From Clostridium sp. CAG:632 (GTDB lineage Bacteria; Bacillota; Clostridia; Lachnospirales; Lachnospiraceae), in the NCBI GenBank assembly GCA_000431515.1, contig HF991362.1, positions 7,115 through 46,056 on the forward strand: a stretch of 38,942 nucleotides of DNA, written 5' to 3'. A model generated the notes under the pieces. The model did not search any database. It had not been told where the DNA came from and saw only the letters and a program-made list of their open reading frames with translations. The first letter of the stretch is position 1, and every line of letters begins with the position of its first letter. Shown here piece after piece: positions 1 through 8,133 of the stretch. The translations under genes were made by a program, and so were the position numbers.

Positions 1-23
1 CTATAAAGATCCGGATTCAATAT

Positions 24-60
24 AAAAAGGGAATCTTTCAATTAAAAAGATTCCCTTTTT
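24..60. terminator. Bidirectional intrinsic terminator after flotillin
   Basis: A perfect 15-bp stem (24-38 pairing with 46-60) closes a 7-nt loop. The core GGGAATCTTT/AAAGATTCCC is flanked by A5 on one side and T5 on the other, so it gives a U-tract in both directions. It lies 8 bases past the flotillin stop on the minus strand. Confidence 0.85.
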
Positions 61-68
61 ATGACTTC

Positions 69-1604
69 TTACTCTGCTGTTGTATCTGAAGAATTTTTCG
101 TATCCGCAGGAACTTTCTTCTCTGCCGGAGTTTCAACCACCGTCTTGACTCCATCCAGCCCCGTGATATTTACATTCTTGTTAACCTTTGCATCGTATGT
201 ATTTGCACGCATGATATCCGCAATATCAATACCGGTCACTTCTTTTACAGACTCCATTGTCTTCGCAAGCACCTGTGGTACATAGGCACCCATTGAACCA
301 ACACCGGAGCCTTCACCGTTGCCATCAATGATCGTAACCTTATCGATCGTAGAGAGTGGTTCTGCGATTGCCTTTGCCATCTCCGGCAATGCCTTTACGA
401 TCATTTCCACCATCGCTGCCTGTCCGTATTTCTTCATTGCTTCGGCCTTCTTCTCCAGTGCCTCCGCTTCTGCAAGACCCTTTGCTTCGATTGCCTTCGC
501 TTCCGCTTCACCGACTGCACGGATACCCTCGGCCTCCTGCTGTTTTGCAAAAAGCTCCGCTGCGGCCTGTGCCTTCTTCGCTTCCGCTTCCTGCTGCTTT
601 TCAAACTTATCTGCCTCTGCATTTCTCTGACGCTTGTAAAGCTCGGCATCTGCCTGCTGCTGTTTTGCAAACTTATCTGCCTCAGCCTTCTTACGGATAT
701 CTGCATCGAGAGACTGCTCCATAACCTCGGCTTCCTTCTTCTTCAGGTCAACTTCCTTCTCCTGACGTGCGATATCTGCCTCGGTCTTTGTAACCTCAAT
801 GGTCTTACGCTGTGCTTCCTTCTGAATCTCGTAAGCCGCATCCGCTTCCGCATTTTTCGTATCTTCGATGGTCTTTAATTCTGCCTTCTTGATTGACAGC
901 TCATTCTGCTTAACAGCGATCTCTGTATCGGATAATACCTTTGCATCGTTCGCTTCTTTTCTCGCCTGTGCCTGTGCGATTGCCACATCACGGTCTGCAT
1001 TTGCTTTGGCAATACTTGCATTCTTCTGGATGGCTGCCATGTTATCCTGGCCAAGTGCGATAATCAGATCATTCTGATCCTCTACATGCTGGATGTTGCA
1101 GGAAATAATCTCAATACCCAGACGGTTCATATCCACCTGTGCCTTCTCCTGCACCTGATCACCGAAAGACTTACGGTCATTACACAAGTCCTTCAGGCTG
1201 ATCGTACCGATGATCTCCCGCATATTACCCTGCAGAGAATCTACCAGTGCTTCCATGATCTGCGGTTCCTTCATGTTCAGGAAGTTCTTCATGGCAAGCT
1301 GTATACCTTCTTCATCCGTACGGATCTTAACCTTCGCAACCGCATCGATATTTACACCGATGAAATCCAGTGTCGGTACATAATCGCCCGTCTTGATATC
1401 GATACTGATCTGCTTGATCAGCAGTTCATCCTTCCGCTCGAAGAAAGGAAGCTTTAAACCTGCTTTACCAATCAGGATCTTCGGCGTCTTTCTTAAACCG
1501 GAAATAATATACGCCTTATCCGGTGGTGACTTAACATAACTGGTAAATAGAATCACCAGAAATACTACGACAATGATACCAATTGCAATTGCTGGACCTG
1601 GCAT
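69..1604 (-). CDS. floT: Flotillin-like SPFH-domain membrane scaffold protein
   Basis: A 511-residue protein, the usual size for bacterial FloT. An N-terminal hydrophobic segment (about residues 5-27) is followed by an SPFH domain (about 30-200). A long Ala/Glu/Lys-rich coiled coil follows (about 210-410), with the repeated EAEA pattern of flotillins, and then a hydrophobic oligomerisation tail. Flotillins organise ordered membrane microdomains and are anchored on the inner face of the cytoplasmic membrane. The start has an AAGGAGG site 8 bases upstream. No NfeD-type partner gene, the usual neighbour of floT in Bacillus, is seen inside the window; one could lie to the left of it. The gene appears monocistronic, with a terminator close behind. 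Confidence 0.9.
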   Translation of the reverse strand: MPGPAIAIGIIVVVFLVILFTSYVKSPPDKAYIISGLRKTPKILIGKAGLKLPFFERKDELLIKQISIDIKTGDYVPTLDFIGVNIDAVAKVKIRTDEEGIQLAMKNFLNMKEPQIMEALVDSLQGNMREIIGTISLKDLCNDRKSFGDQVQEKAQVDMNRLGIEIISCNIQHVEDQNDLIIALGQDNMAAIQKNASIAKANADRDVAIAQAQARKEANDAKVLSDTEIAVKQNELSIKKAELKTIEDTKNAEADAAYEIQKEAQRKTIEVTKTEADIARQEKEVDLKKKEAEVMEQSLDADIRKKAEADKFAKQQQADAELYKRQRNAEADKFEKQQEAEAKKAQAAAELFAKQQEAEGIRAVGEAEAKAIEAKGLAEAEALEKKAEAMKKYGQAAMVEMIVKALPEMAKAIAEPLSTIDKVTIIDGNGEGSGVGSMGAYVPQVLAKTMESVKEVTGIDIADIMRANTYDAKVNKNVNITGLDGVKTVVETPAEKKVPADTKNSSDTTAE

Positions 1605-1648
1605 AATATAACCCTCCTTATTTTGACAGATAAAATAAACCCATTCGC

Positions 1649-1676
1649 ACTATATAAATAACAGCATGGCTTGCAA
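1649..1676 (-). promoter_or_regulatory. Candidate promoter of flotillin, overlapping the upstream terminator
   Basis: On the minus strand TTGCAA (1671-1676) lies 16 bases from TATAGT (1649-1654). The -35 element is inside the terminator stem of the preceding gene pair. The hexamers are good but not perfect. Confidence 0.4.
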
Positions 1677-1695
1677 GACTGCAATGCCATGCTGT
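1661..1695 (-). terminator. Terminator after the GGGtGRT/IscU-like pair
   Basis: A 10-bp stem ACAGCATGGC/GCCATGCTGT (1661-1670 with 1686-1695) continues, after one bulged base, as TTGCA/TGCAA around a 4-nt loop. On the minus strand it is followed by a T-rich run (TTATTTATAT). It lies just past the stop of the GGGtGRT gene. Confidence 0.75.
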
Positions 1696-1712
1696 ATTTT
1701 CATCATTTTTAT

Positions 1713-2723
1713 TTAGAATTTACCAGCGTTTGCTGCTTCCTCAACAGAAACGGCAACAGCTACGGTAGCACCTACCATAGGGTTGTTACCCATACCGATC
1801 AGACCCATCATTTCTACGTGTGCAGGAACTGATGAAGATCCGGCGAACTGTGCATCTGAATGCATACGTCCTAATGTATCGGTCATACCATAAGAAGCAG
1901 GACCTGCTGCCATGTTATCCGGATGAAGTGTACGGCCTGTACCACCGCCGGATGCTACAGAGAAGTACTTCTTACCCTGCTCTAAGCATTCCTTCTTGTA
2001 GGTACCTGCAACCGGATGCTGGAATCTTGTAGGGTTGGTTGAGTTACCGGTAATTGATACGTCAACGCCTTCCTTATGCATGATAGCAACACCTTCCGGT
2101 ACAGAGTTTGCACCATAGCAGTTAACCTTTGCACGAAGTCCTTCTGAGTAAGACTTCCGGAATACTTCCTTAACTTCGTTTGTATATGGATCATATTCAG
2201 TCTCAACAAATGTGAATCCGTTGATACGTGAAATAATCTGAGCTGCGTCCTTACCAAGACCGTTTAAGATAACTCTTAAAGGCTCTTTACGAACACGGTT
2301 AGCCTTCTCAGCGATACCGATAGCACCTTCTGCTGCTGCGAATGACTCATGACCTGCTAAGAAGCAGAAGCACTTGGTCTCTTCTTCCAGAAGCATCTTA
2401 CCTAAGTTACCATGTCCTAAACCTACCTTACGGGTATCTGCTACGGAACCAGGAATACAGAATGCCTGTAAACCTTCACCGATTGCTGCAGCTGCATCTG
2501 CTGCTCTTCTGCAGTTCTTCTTAATAGCGATAGCAGCACCTACTGTATATGCCCAGCAAGCATTCTCGAAACAGATCGGCTGAATCTTCTTAACCTGATC
2601 GTATACATTTAAGCCGGCATCCTTAGTAATCTTCTCTGCCTCTTCGATAGATGAGATACCATAGCTGTTTAATACTGCATTAATTTTATCAATTCTTCTC
2701 TCATATGATTCAAATAAAGCCAT
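1713..2723 (-). CDS. GGGtGRT family protein, function unknown
   Basis: A 336-residue soluble protein. The family-defining motif GGGTGRT lies at residues 259-265, followed by a conserved-looking HPDNMAAGP stretch. It is cysteine-rich: C51, C56, C71, C89, a C118-x-C120 pair, C202 and C246. It also has glycine-rich stretches (GLGHGNLG at 101-108) and no signal peptide. The family (Pfam GGGtGRT) has no established reaction. The gene lies 18 bases downstream of an IscU/NifU-like scaffold gene, so the two are almost certainly co-expressed. That suggests an iron-sulfur or thiol-dependent role, which is an inference. The start has AAGGAGG 8 bases upstream. Confidence 0.85.
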   Translation of the reverse strand: MALFESYERRIDKINAVLNSYGISSIEEAEKITKDAGLNVYDQVKKIQPICFENACWAYTVGAAIAIKKNCRRAADAAAAIGEGLQAFCIPGSVADTRKVGLGHGNLGKMLLEEETKCFCFLAGHESFAAAEGAIGIAEKANRVRKEPLRVILNGLGKDAAQIISRINGFTFVETEYDPYTNEVKEVFRKSYSEGLRAKVNCYGANSVPEGVAIMHKEGVDVSITGNSTNPTRFQHPVAGTYKKECLEQGKKYFSVASGGGTGRTLHPDNMAAGPASYGMTDTLGRMHSDAQFAGSSSVPAHVEMMGLIGMGNNPMVGATVAVAVSVEEAANAGKF

Positions 2724-2741
2724 TTTCGTTACCTCCTTCTA

Positions 2742-3449
2742 TTATTTAGCCAGTTCTTTATCTGTTCTAGGATCAATGATCTTAACAGCGTCATCTACAC
2801 GGCCGTACTGTCCGCAAGACTTCTCATATGCTGTGTTAGGGTCATCACCCTTCTTAATAAAGTCTGTCATCTTACCAAGGTTTACGAATTTATAGCCAAT
2901 GATCAAATCATCTGCATCCAAAGCAATACCGGTTACATAACCTTCTGCCATCTCCAGATAACGAGGACCCTTCTTTAATGTACCGTACATAGTACCAACC
3001 TGTGAACGAAGACCCTTACCTAAATCCTCCAGACCTGCACCAATCGGAAGTCCTTCCTCTGAGAATGCACTCTGAGAACGACCATATACAATCTGTAAGA
3101 ACAATTCTCTCATAGCTGTGTTGATAGCATCACATACAAGGTCTGTATTCAATGCTTCCATAACAGTTAAGCCCGGCAGGATCTCTGCTGCCATAGCTGC
3201 TGAATGAGTCATACCTGAACAGCCGATGGTCTCAACCAATGCTTCCTGAATAATACCTTCCTTAACGTTCAGAGTCAGCTTACAAGCACCCTGCTGTGGT
3301 GCACACCAGCCAACACCATGTGTTAAACCGGAGATATCCTTAACTTCCTTTGCCTGAACCCACTTAGCTTCTTCCGGAATCGGTGCACATCCATGATGAA
3401 CACCCTGAGCAACTGGGCACATGTTCTCTACTTCTTGTGAATAAATCAT
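2742..3449 (-). CDS. IscU/NifU-like iron-sulfur cluster scaffold protein
   Basis: A 235-residue protein, much longer than classic IscU or SufU (about 130-150). Residues about 45-110 resemble the IscU fold: C49 sits in GWCAP, where IscU has its first ligand cysteine, and C77 sits in the IGCSG segment. Further cysteines are C11, C21, C56, C106 and C212. The C-terminal half (about 120-235) is an extension with no IscU counterpart that I recognise. No cysteine desulfurase gene is in the window. It heads a two-gene operon with the GGGtGRT protein. The role may be scaffold-like cluster handling for that partner rather than general assembly; this is inferred. The ribosome site AAAGGAG precedes the ATG. 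Confidence 0.75.
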   Translation of the reverse strand: MIYSQEVENMCPVAQGVHHGCAPIPEEAKWVQAKEVKDISGLTHGVGWCAPQQGACKLTLNVKEGIIQEALVETIGCSGMTHSAAMAAEILPGLTVMEALNTDLVCDAINTAMRELFLQIVYGRSQSAFSEEGLPIGAGLEDLGKGLRSQVGTMYGTLKKGPRYLEMAEGYVTGIALDADDLIIGYKFVNLGKMTDFIKKGDDPNTAYEKSCGQYGRVDDAVKIIDPRTDKELAK

Positions 3450-3603
3450 GTTGAAACTCCTTTCAATTGTAAAAATTTACATCAGACAGCTCTGGATCCG
3501 CCTGACTGTAGGAATCTCTGGAATCAAGACCCCATTTGGTTATATTTTCGCATAAATCGGCAAAATAGTCTAGGACTTTTTTGCATTTTTTTCTCATTTC
3601 CTG

Positions 3604-3612
3604 TGTTATAAT
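3604..3612 (+). promoter_or_regulatory. Extended -10 promoter for the PHP-domain gene
   Basis: TGTTATAAT combines a perfect TATAAT (3607-3612) with an upstream TGn, the extended -10 type. The best -35 (TTGCAT, 3581-3586) is 20 bases away, so the extended element probably compensates. It lies 35 bases before the start codon, in the 198-base divergent gap 3450-3647, where I see nothing else firm. Confidence 0.6.
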
Positions 3613-3647
3613 AGCGATTATGAATATGAATACGAGGTACTGGCTTT

Positions 3648-4493
3648 ATGAAATATGTTGACTTACACGTTCACTCCAATGCATCGGACGGTACACTGTC
3701 TCCGAGCGAAGTGGTTGAACTTGCCCTGAAAAAAGATCTGGCAGCAATTGCTCTCTCCGATCACGATACCGTCAAAGGTGTTCCGGAAGCTGTAAAAGCG
3801 GCAGAGGGAACTTCTCTGGAGGTGATTCCTGCCACGGAGCTTTCCTGCTATTATAATAAGATTGAGATCCACGTAGTCGGATTGTTTGTTGATCATCAGA
3901 ACCCGGACTTTCTGGCAGAGCTGGACCGGCTGGAGGCTGCACGTATGCAGCGGAATCTGGATATGATCGAGTTGTTCCGCAAGGACGGCATCGAAATATC
4001 CTTAGAAGAATTGCAGGCCGGAAATCCGGGCAGTGTGATCACCAGAGCCCATTTCGCCAGAGTTCTGACTGAGAAGGGATACTGCAAGGATAAGAACACC
4101 GCTTTCAAACGCTATGTCGGCGTCGGCTGTCCGTACTACCTGCCAAAGCCGCAGGTTACACCGGAGCTATCGCTCCCTCTGATCACACAGGCAGGCGGCA
4201 TCCCGATCCTTGCACATCCAAACCTCTACAATATGGGTTGGAACGAGATTGAAACACTGGTGCAGACTCTGCTTCCGCTTGGTTTAAAAGGCATCGAAGC
4301 CTATCACTCTTCCCAGAATATCTCTCAGAGTGATAAACTTCGTTCCATGGCTTCCAAATATCATCTGGTTGTGTCAGGCGGCTCCGACTTCCATGGTGCA
4401 AACAAGCCGGATATCGACCTCGGTATCGGTCGTGGCAATCTCCACATCACAGAAGCGGTTCTGGATCGGATCCGTGCCTGCCGTCCACAGTAG
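3648..4493 (+). CDS. PHP-domain phosphoesterase (YciV/TrpH-like)
   Basis: A 281-residue protein of the polymerase-and-histidinol-phosphatase fold. Metal-binding motifs are DLHVHSNASDG at the N-terminus, SDHDT near residue 37, LAHPN near 185 and GSDFHG near 245. This set and the length match the YciV/TrpH group, whose E. coli member is a 3',5'-nucleoside bisphosphate phosphatase and 5'-3' exonuclease acting on short RNA. The exact substrate here cannot be read from sequence. The gene stands alone on the plus strand and is convergent with the lipoprotein gene, with only 4 bases between the two stops. Confidence 0.85.
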   Translation: MKYVDLHVHSNASDGTLSPSEVVELALKKDLAAIALSDHDTVKGVPEAVKAAEGTSLEVIPATELSCYYNKIEIHVVGLFVDHQNPDFLAELDRLEAARMQRNLDMIELFRKDGIEISLEELQAGNPGSVITRAHFARVLTEKGYCKDKNTAFKRYVGVGCPYYLPKPQVTPELSLPLITQAGGIPILAHPNLYNMGWNEIETLVQTLLPLGLKGIEAYHSSQNISQSDKLRSMASKYHLVVSGGSDFHGANKPDIDLGIGRGNLHITEAVLDRIRACRPQ

Positions 4494-4497
4494 TACT

Positions 4498-6090
4498 CTA
4501 ACCGGCATACGGCAGATCATCAAACAGATCCATCTGTTCAATCCCATTTACATACTGCCTTCCTTCCTCATCAATGTATACCTCAAGCTCCCCATAGGTT
4601 CCATCGATCAGTTCAAATCCTATGGTGGAAGTTCCGCTTTCCGGATGATCCTGAATGGTGATCGGATAGATTGTGATTCCTGCCCGCAGCGTAGAGTCTT
4701 CCAGGCTTCCATCCATCCCCTGTTCCATTCTTGCAGGCACATCCTGCTTTGGTGTGATTCCATGCCGATACTCAGCGTCTTTTCCGTTAGCTAAAACACA
4801 TATATATGACGCTGGCTGCAGTATGCCGTCCTGCAATATATAATATTGGTGTCCCCAATATGTACCCAGTCTTTGAAATACTCTCTCTGTCCAGACTCCG
4901 TCCTGCGAACACCCCAAGACTTCTCCGCCTTCCAAACGGAATACCTCTACCGGTTCCCCATCCAAAAACTCATATAACCGGGTGGTTTTCTCTTCTGCAA
5001 ATCCGTATGTCGTCAGCAGCAGATAATAAGTACCGTTTTCTTTACAGATATACGCCGAGGCAACTCCAAGCGTTTCAGTTAAGGTAAGTTCAGACGTATT
5101 ATAACAAATCGTCACCACATCCATTTCGTCCTGCTTCTCGTAATCTGTCCGGATAAATAACGTATCCTGTACTCCATCACCATCCATATCCTGTTCATAT
5201 GCATCATCTCCCATAATTAAGGAGCTGTATTCAATACCTTTTGTATCCTCCTGTGGTACATATCGTTCATTTATCCCGCTTAATTCCTGATATGGCACCA
5301 GCACCCGAAATTGTCCTGCTGCAAACGATGCCATCTCGTACGGATTTATCACGATCTGCACTCCTTGTCCTGTCAGATACCAGCAGATATCTTCTGTCCG
5401 GATCATTTCTGAAAGTGTCTGTTCTCCATCCTCAAAAAAATCCTCCTCCCGCGGTTTCAGCTTCTGCCACACATACTCCTTTAAATCCGACTGTATATTT
5501 CCCAAATCCGAAAGTGCTAATTGCTTTCCGTTCTGTGCATCAAAGGTAATACCATTTTCCCAATAATCTCCATGAACGCCCCCGCGATACGCACTGTTGT
5601 CCAATCTCAGACTGACCACCTGGGAATCTACCCGTTCGGTTTTGATCTCGCTGCTTAGATAATAATACATGCCATCTGCCACTGTATCCATATCCTCTTT
5701 AGCCTGATCCGCATACTGTGCCGCCTGCATCCGATATTCATTTTCATAATCAGCATTCCAGTCCTCAAGTGCTTTTCCGATTGCCGTTGTCGGATCTGTA
5801 TCCACCAGTGCCAACGTATCATATTCGCCAAAAAAGACGGTTCCGCCTTCTGTGACATCCGGGCCTTCATAATATTGCCGTTCTATCCGTAATCGAATCA
5901 TCTCGGCCGGCTCCTGCGCGATGTCTACCTGCTCTGTCGTCGTTTCAGACTTTGTACTTTCTGTTTTCTTTTCTTCTTTTAAACTGCTGCTCCCTGTTTC
6001 CGTCCCTCTGTCCGGCTGTATCTGACAGCCCGTCAGCATTAAAATCATTGCAACACATAATGCTCCTATTCTCTTCTGATATTTTTTCAT
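4498..6090 (-). CDS. Lipoprotein with DUF4163/DUF3298-like domains
   Basis: A 530-residue protein. The start at 6090 is chosen over an upstream ATG at 6114 because a strong GAGGAGGG site lies directly before it. A short basic segment and a hydrophobic stretch then lead to a lipobox, LMLTGC, with the lipidated cysteine at residue 22. A Ser/Thr/Glu-rich linker follows. Residues about 60-270 resemble the DUF4163-DUF3298 arrangement of RsiV- and PdaC-like extracytoplasmic proteins (repeated Y-x-GG-x-HG-type segment RGGVHGDYW). The C-terminal half has short acidic segments such as DMDGDGVQD, possibly calcium binding. It probably sits on the outer face of the membrane. The function is not established. 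Confidence 0.7.
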   Translation of the reverse strand: MKKYQKRIGALCVAMILMLTGCQIQPDRGTETGSSSLKEEKKTESTKSETTTEQVDIAQEPAEMIRLRIERQYYEGPDVTEGGTVFFGEYDTLALVDTDPTTAIGKALEDWNADYENEYRMQAAQYADQAKEDMDTVADGMYYYLSSEIKTERVDSQVVSLRLDNSAYRGGVHGDYWENGITFDAQNGKQLALSDLGNIQSDLKEYVWQKLKPREEDFFEDGEQTLSEMIRTEDICWYLTGQGVQIVINPYEMASFAAGQFRVLVPYQELSGINERYVPQEDTKGIEYSSLIMGDDAYEQDMDGDGVQDTLFIRTDYEKQDEMDVVTICYNTSELTLTETLGVASAYICKENGTYYLLLTTYGFAEEKTTRLYEFLDGEPVEVFRLEGGEVLGCSQDGVWTERVFQRLGTYWGHQYYILQDGILQPASYICVLANGKDAEYRHGITPKQDVPARMEQGMDGSLEDSTLRAGITIYPITIQDHPESGTSTIGFELIDGTYGELEVYIDEEGRQYVNGIEQMDLFDDLPYAG

Positions 6091-6159
6091 AAGCCCTCCT
6101 CTTTTCACTCTCATGCAATATAGAATGTATAATATTCCTGATTATGATGTTATATGCTT

Positions 6160-6189
6160 ATTATATCGGAAGTCGCATATACTTGTCCA
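6160..6189 (-). promoter_or_regulatory. Sigma-A promoter of the lipoprotein gene
   Basis: On the minus strand TGGACA (6184-6189) lies 18 bases from a perfect TATAAT (6160-6165). This predicts a leader of about 60 bases before the start at 6090, so the lipoprotein is transcribed on its own. Confidence 0.65.
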
Positions 6190-6222
6190 GTCTACCTGTG
6201 CATTATGGTCTGCGTATTTTCT

Positions 6223-6678
6223 CTAACCTGCCTCCCTCGTAAATGAACCAACCAGTGCCGGTCGTTCAATGCCATATAACTCCGAGAACCGATAAATATA
6301 GCTGTTTACCACATTGGCCGAATATACCTTCTGCTCCAGACAGCATTTTACGATCTGATCATTCAGGCATCCCGCCTCAAACCGATATCCTGCCAGTGCC
6401 AGCAGTTCTTCCGCTTCCTCCACACTCAGTCCCAGTGCAATACAATATGCCAGTGCCGTTGCCTTGGATGGCTGATATTCCTCCTCCATGTTCTTCAGAC
6501 GGCTATGCACACGCCGGTCAATATTGCCACGTTTATAAATATTGTATGGATGTTTAAACTCTCCGGTTGCAATCAGCTGCTGCATTTTCCGCTCCACATA
6601 TTCCCGGAAGCTCTGCCCGCTTCCTTCTGTCAGATGCCTCTGCAGATAGTCTTCCATAATCGTATCCAGTTCCGCCAT
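6223..6678 (-). CDS. Small putative helix-turn-helix protein, macro-domain-associated type
   Basis: A 151-residue protein with no membrane segment. The segment about 45-100 (YKRGNIDRRVHSRLKN, then PSKATALAYCIALGLSVEEAEELL) closely resembles the C-terminal helix-turn-helix-like domain found behind macro domains in some Firmicutes proteins. In those it reads ANIDRKLFSKIRN followed by YKPSKATAIAFAI. Here the domain stands alone. The comparison is from memory of the family and should be checked. The gene follows the sensor/LytTR operon but is separated by 154 bases that hold a direct repeat and a promoter-like -10, so it looks like a regulated target of that locus. A GGGG-type ribosome site precedes the ATG. 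Confidence 0.65.
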   Translation of the reverse strand: MAELDTIMEDYLQRHLTEGSGQSFREYVERKMQQLIATGEFKHPYNIYKRGNIDRRVHSRLKNMEEEYQPSKATALAYCIALGLSVEEAEELLALAGYRFEAGCLNDQIVKCCLEQKVYSANVVNSYIYRFSELYGIERPALVGSFTREAG

Positions 6679-6748
6679 CGCCTATATACCCCTTTCTCTT
6701 TTGTCCTGCCTTTGATGTCGCTTGTATGCGACACTTACAGCCGCTAAC

Positions 6749-6754
6749 AGTATA
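6749..6754 (-). promoter_or_regulatory. Candidate -10 element of the small HTH gene
   Basis: TATACT on the minus strand. No good -35 lies 16-18 bases upstream, as expected for an activator-dependent promoter. The direct repeat at 6789-6819 begins 34 bases upstream. Confidence 0.5.
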
Positions 6755-6788
6755 TATAGACGTTTTATTTTTACTTTTAAATAGGGAT

Positions 6789-6819
6789 TGCATAACTTTG
6801 GTCTGTGCGTGCATAACTT
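6789..6819 (-). promoter_or_regulatory. Tandem direct repeat, likely LytTR-type operator
   Basis: TGCATAACTT occurs at 6789-6798 and again at 6810-6819, exactly 21 bases apart. On the coding (minus) strand each copy reads AAGTTATGCA. LytTR regulators such as AgrA bind two roughly 9-bp direct repeats with a GTT core, spaced about 12 bases apart (period 21), upstream of a weak -35. Core, period and position all fit. The likely regulator is encoded at 8134-8847. Confidence 0.6.
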
Positions 6820-6832
6820 GGAACTTTACCCA

Positions 6833-8131
6833 TCACTCTTTTAGCAAAAATACGCAGAGCATTCCCTCGCCCTGCCGATTCTGAATGGAGAGGCTTCCAT
6901 GGTGCCGTTCCACGATTTTTTCCAGCAGATGCAGATTCTTCCGATACTCCTTCGGTGTTCCCGGCATCCTAAACCACCGATACCGCTCATAAGAATCCCG
7001 GTCCACCCGGTTCCCCTCCAGCTTTATGATCAGCATTCCGTTTCTTGTTCTCAGACTGACAGACAACCACCGTGCCTCCTCTTCCCGCACACAATGCTCC
7101 AGTCCGATTTGCAGCATGCAGTCCAGAACCGCTCCCAGCTCATCCTCCCGGATCTCCAGCTTCGGCAGTGGTTCTATCACCGCATCAAACAATATCCGCT
7201 CCTCCATCGTCCGCTTATAATACTGGAACAGGATGGAATCCATGGTCAGATTCCCGCTTAACGGCACCAGCGCCAGCTCTTCCTCCACATTTGCCGACAG
7301 GCCGGCTTCCGATTCATCCGGCGACCGTGTTGTCAGACTATTCCGGATTGTCAGCAGTTCTCGGTTCTCATCCGCCACTTGCCTGTAATGCTCATACCGC
7401 CCGGCAATCATTTCATCCAGCTGTTTCTTCTCCCTTTGCAGTCTCCGGATTTCCATACGACTATATAAAAATGCGAGCAGATTCACCAGCAGGATTTGCA
7501 GGATCACCCAATACCCCCAGAACATAATAGCTGCCACGGTCGGTGCTGCCGACTGATTCGCCATGTGTTCAATGAAAACACGACTGCCTGTATACATACA
7601 AGTCTGCATACCGAGGATCAGCAATGCACAGTATTTATAAATATACTCCCGCTTCGGAATGATCTCCGGCCGGGCGATCTTCCTTGCAACGAAGCTGGTA
7701 CCAATCGTCGCTATGCCCAGTATTAATACAAACAGCATTCCGCCCCCCAGATCCGTTCCGTCTCCGGTCACAACTCCGGCAACAATGTTCCGCTTGCCCG
7801 GAATGATCAGAAATCCACCGATCCCAAGCACATTGCTTACCATCAATACCAGATGATTCACAATGACATTTTTCCACAGACTTCCGCCAAAATATATTGC
7901 AAGCAGAAGCATACCGCCATAAAGCTCCAGTATGATAGCTATCATTGCCCCGAATATCCCCTGAGACTTCGTCACAAACACCGTAAAATAAAGCACCAGT
8001 GCCGCCAGAAAATAATCCAGGATATGAATCGGTTTCCTCTTAAACGGAAACACGATCAATGCAGAGGCACATTCCAGAATTGTCCCCCATATAAACGTAT
8101 AGGAATTGCTCCAGTCAACCTGTATATTCAT
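6833..8131 (-). CDS. Multi-pass membrane protein with degenerate GHKL domain (copy 2)
   Basis: A 432-residue protein. The N-terminal half has about six hydrophobic segments (residues 1-215), then a short coiled coil (RMEIRRLQREKKQLDEM) and a C-terminal domain (about 265-432) aligned with the AgrC/GHKL ATPase. No histidine in an HD-x3-H phosphoacceptor box is present. The N-box NLLDNAxEA is replaced by CMLQIGLEH, and the HGxGL loop before the last helix by YRKNL. ATP binding and phosphotransfer are therefore unlikely. It is clearly paralogous to the protein at 8862-10187. It starts 2 bases after the LytTR gene stop, suggesting translational coupling. Confidence 0.8.
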   Translation of the reverse strand: MNIQVDWSNSYTFIWGTILECASALIVFPFKRKPIHILDYFLAALVLYFTVFVTKSQGIFGAMIAIILELYGGMLLLAIYFGGSLWKNVIVNHLVLMVSNVLGIGGFLIIPGKRNIVAGVVTGDGTDLGGGMLFVLILGIATIGTSFVARKIARPEIIPKREYIYKYCALLILGMQTCMYTGSRVFIEHMANQSAAPTVAAIMFWGYWVILQILLVNLLAFLYSRMEIRRLQREKKQLDEMIAGRYEHYRQVADENRELLTIRNSLTTRSPDESEAGLSANVEEELALVPLSGNLTMDSILFQYYKRTMEERILFDAVIEPLPKLEIREDELGAVLDCMLQIGLEHCVREEEARWLSVSLRTRNGMLIIKLEGNRVDRDSYERYRWFRMPGTPKEYRKNLHLLEKIVERHHGSLSIQNRQGEGMLCVFLLKE

Positions 8132-8133
8132 AC

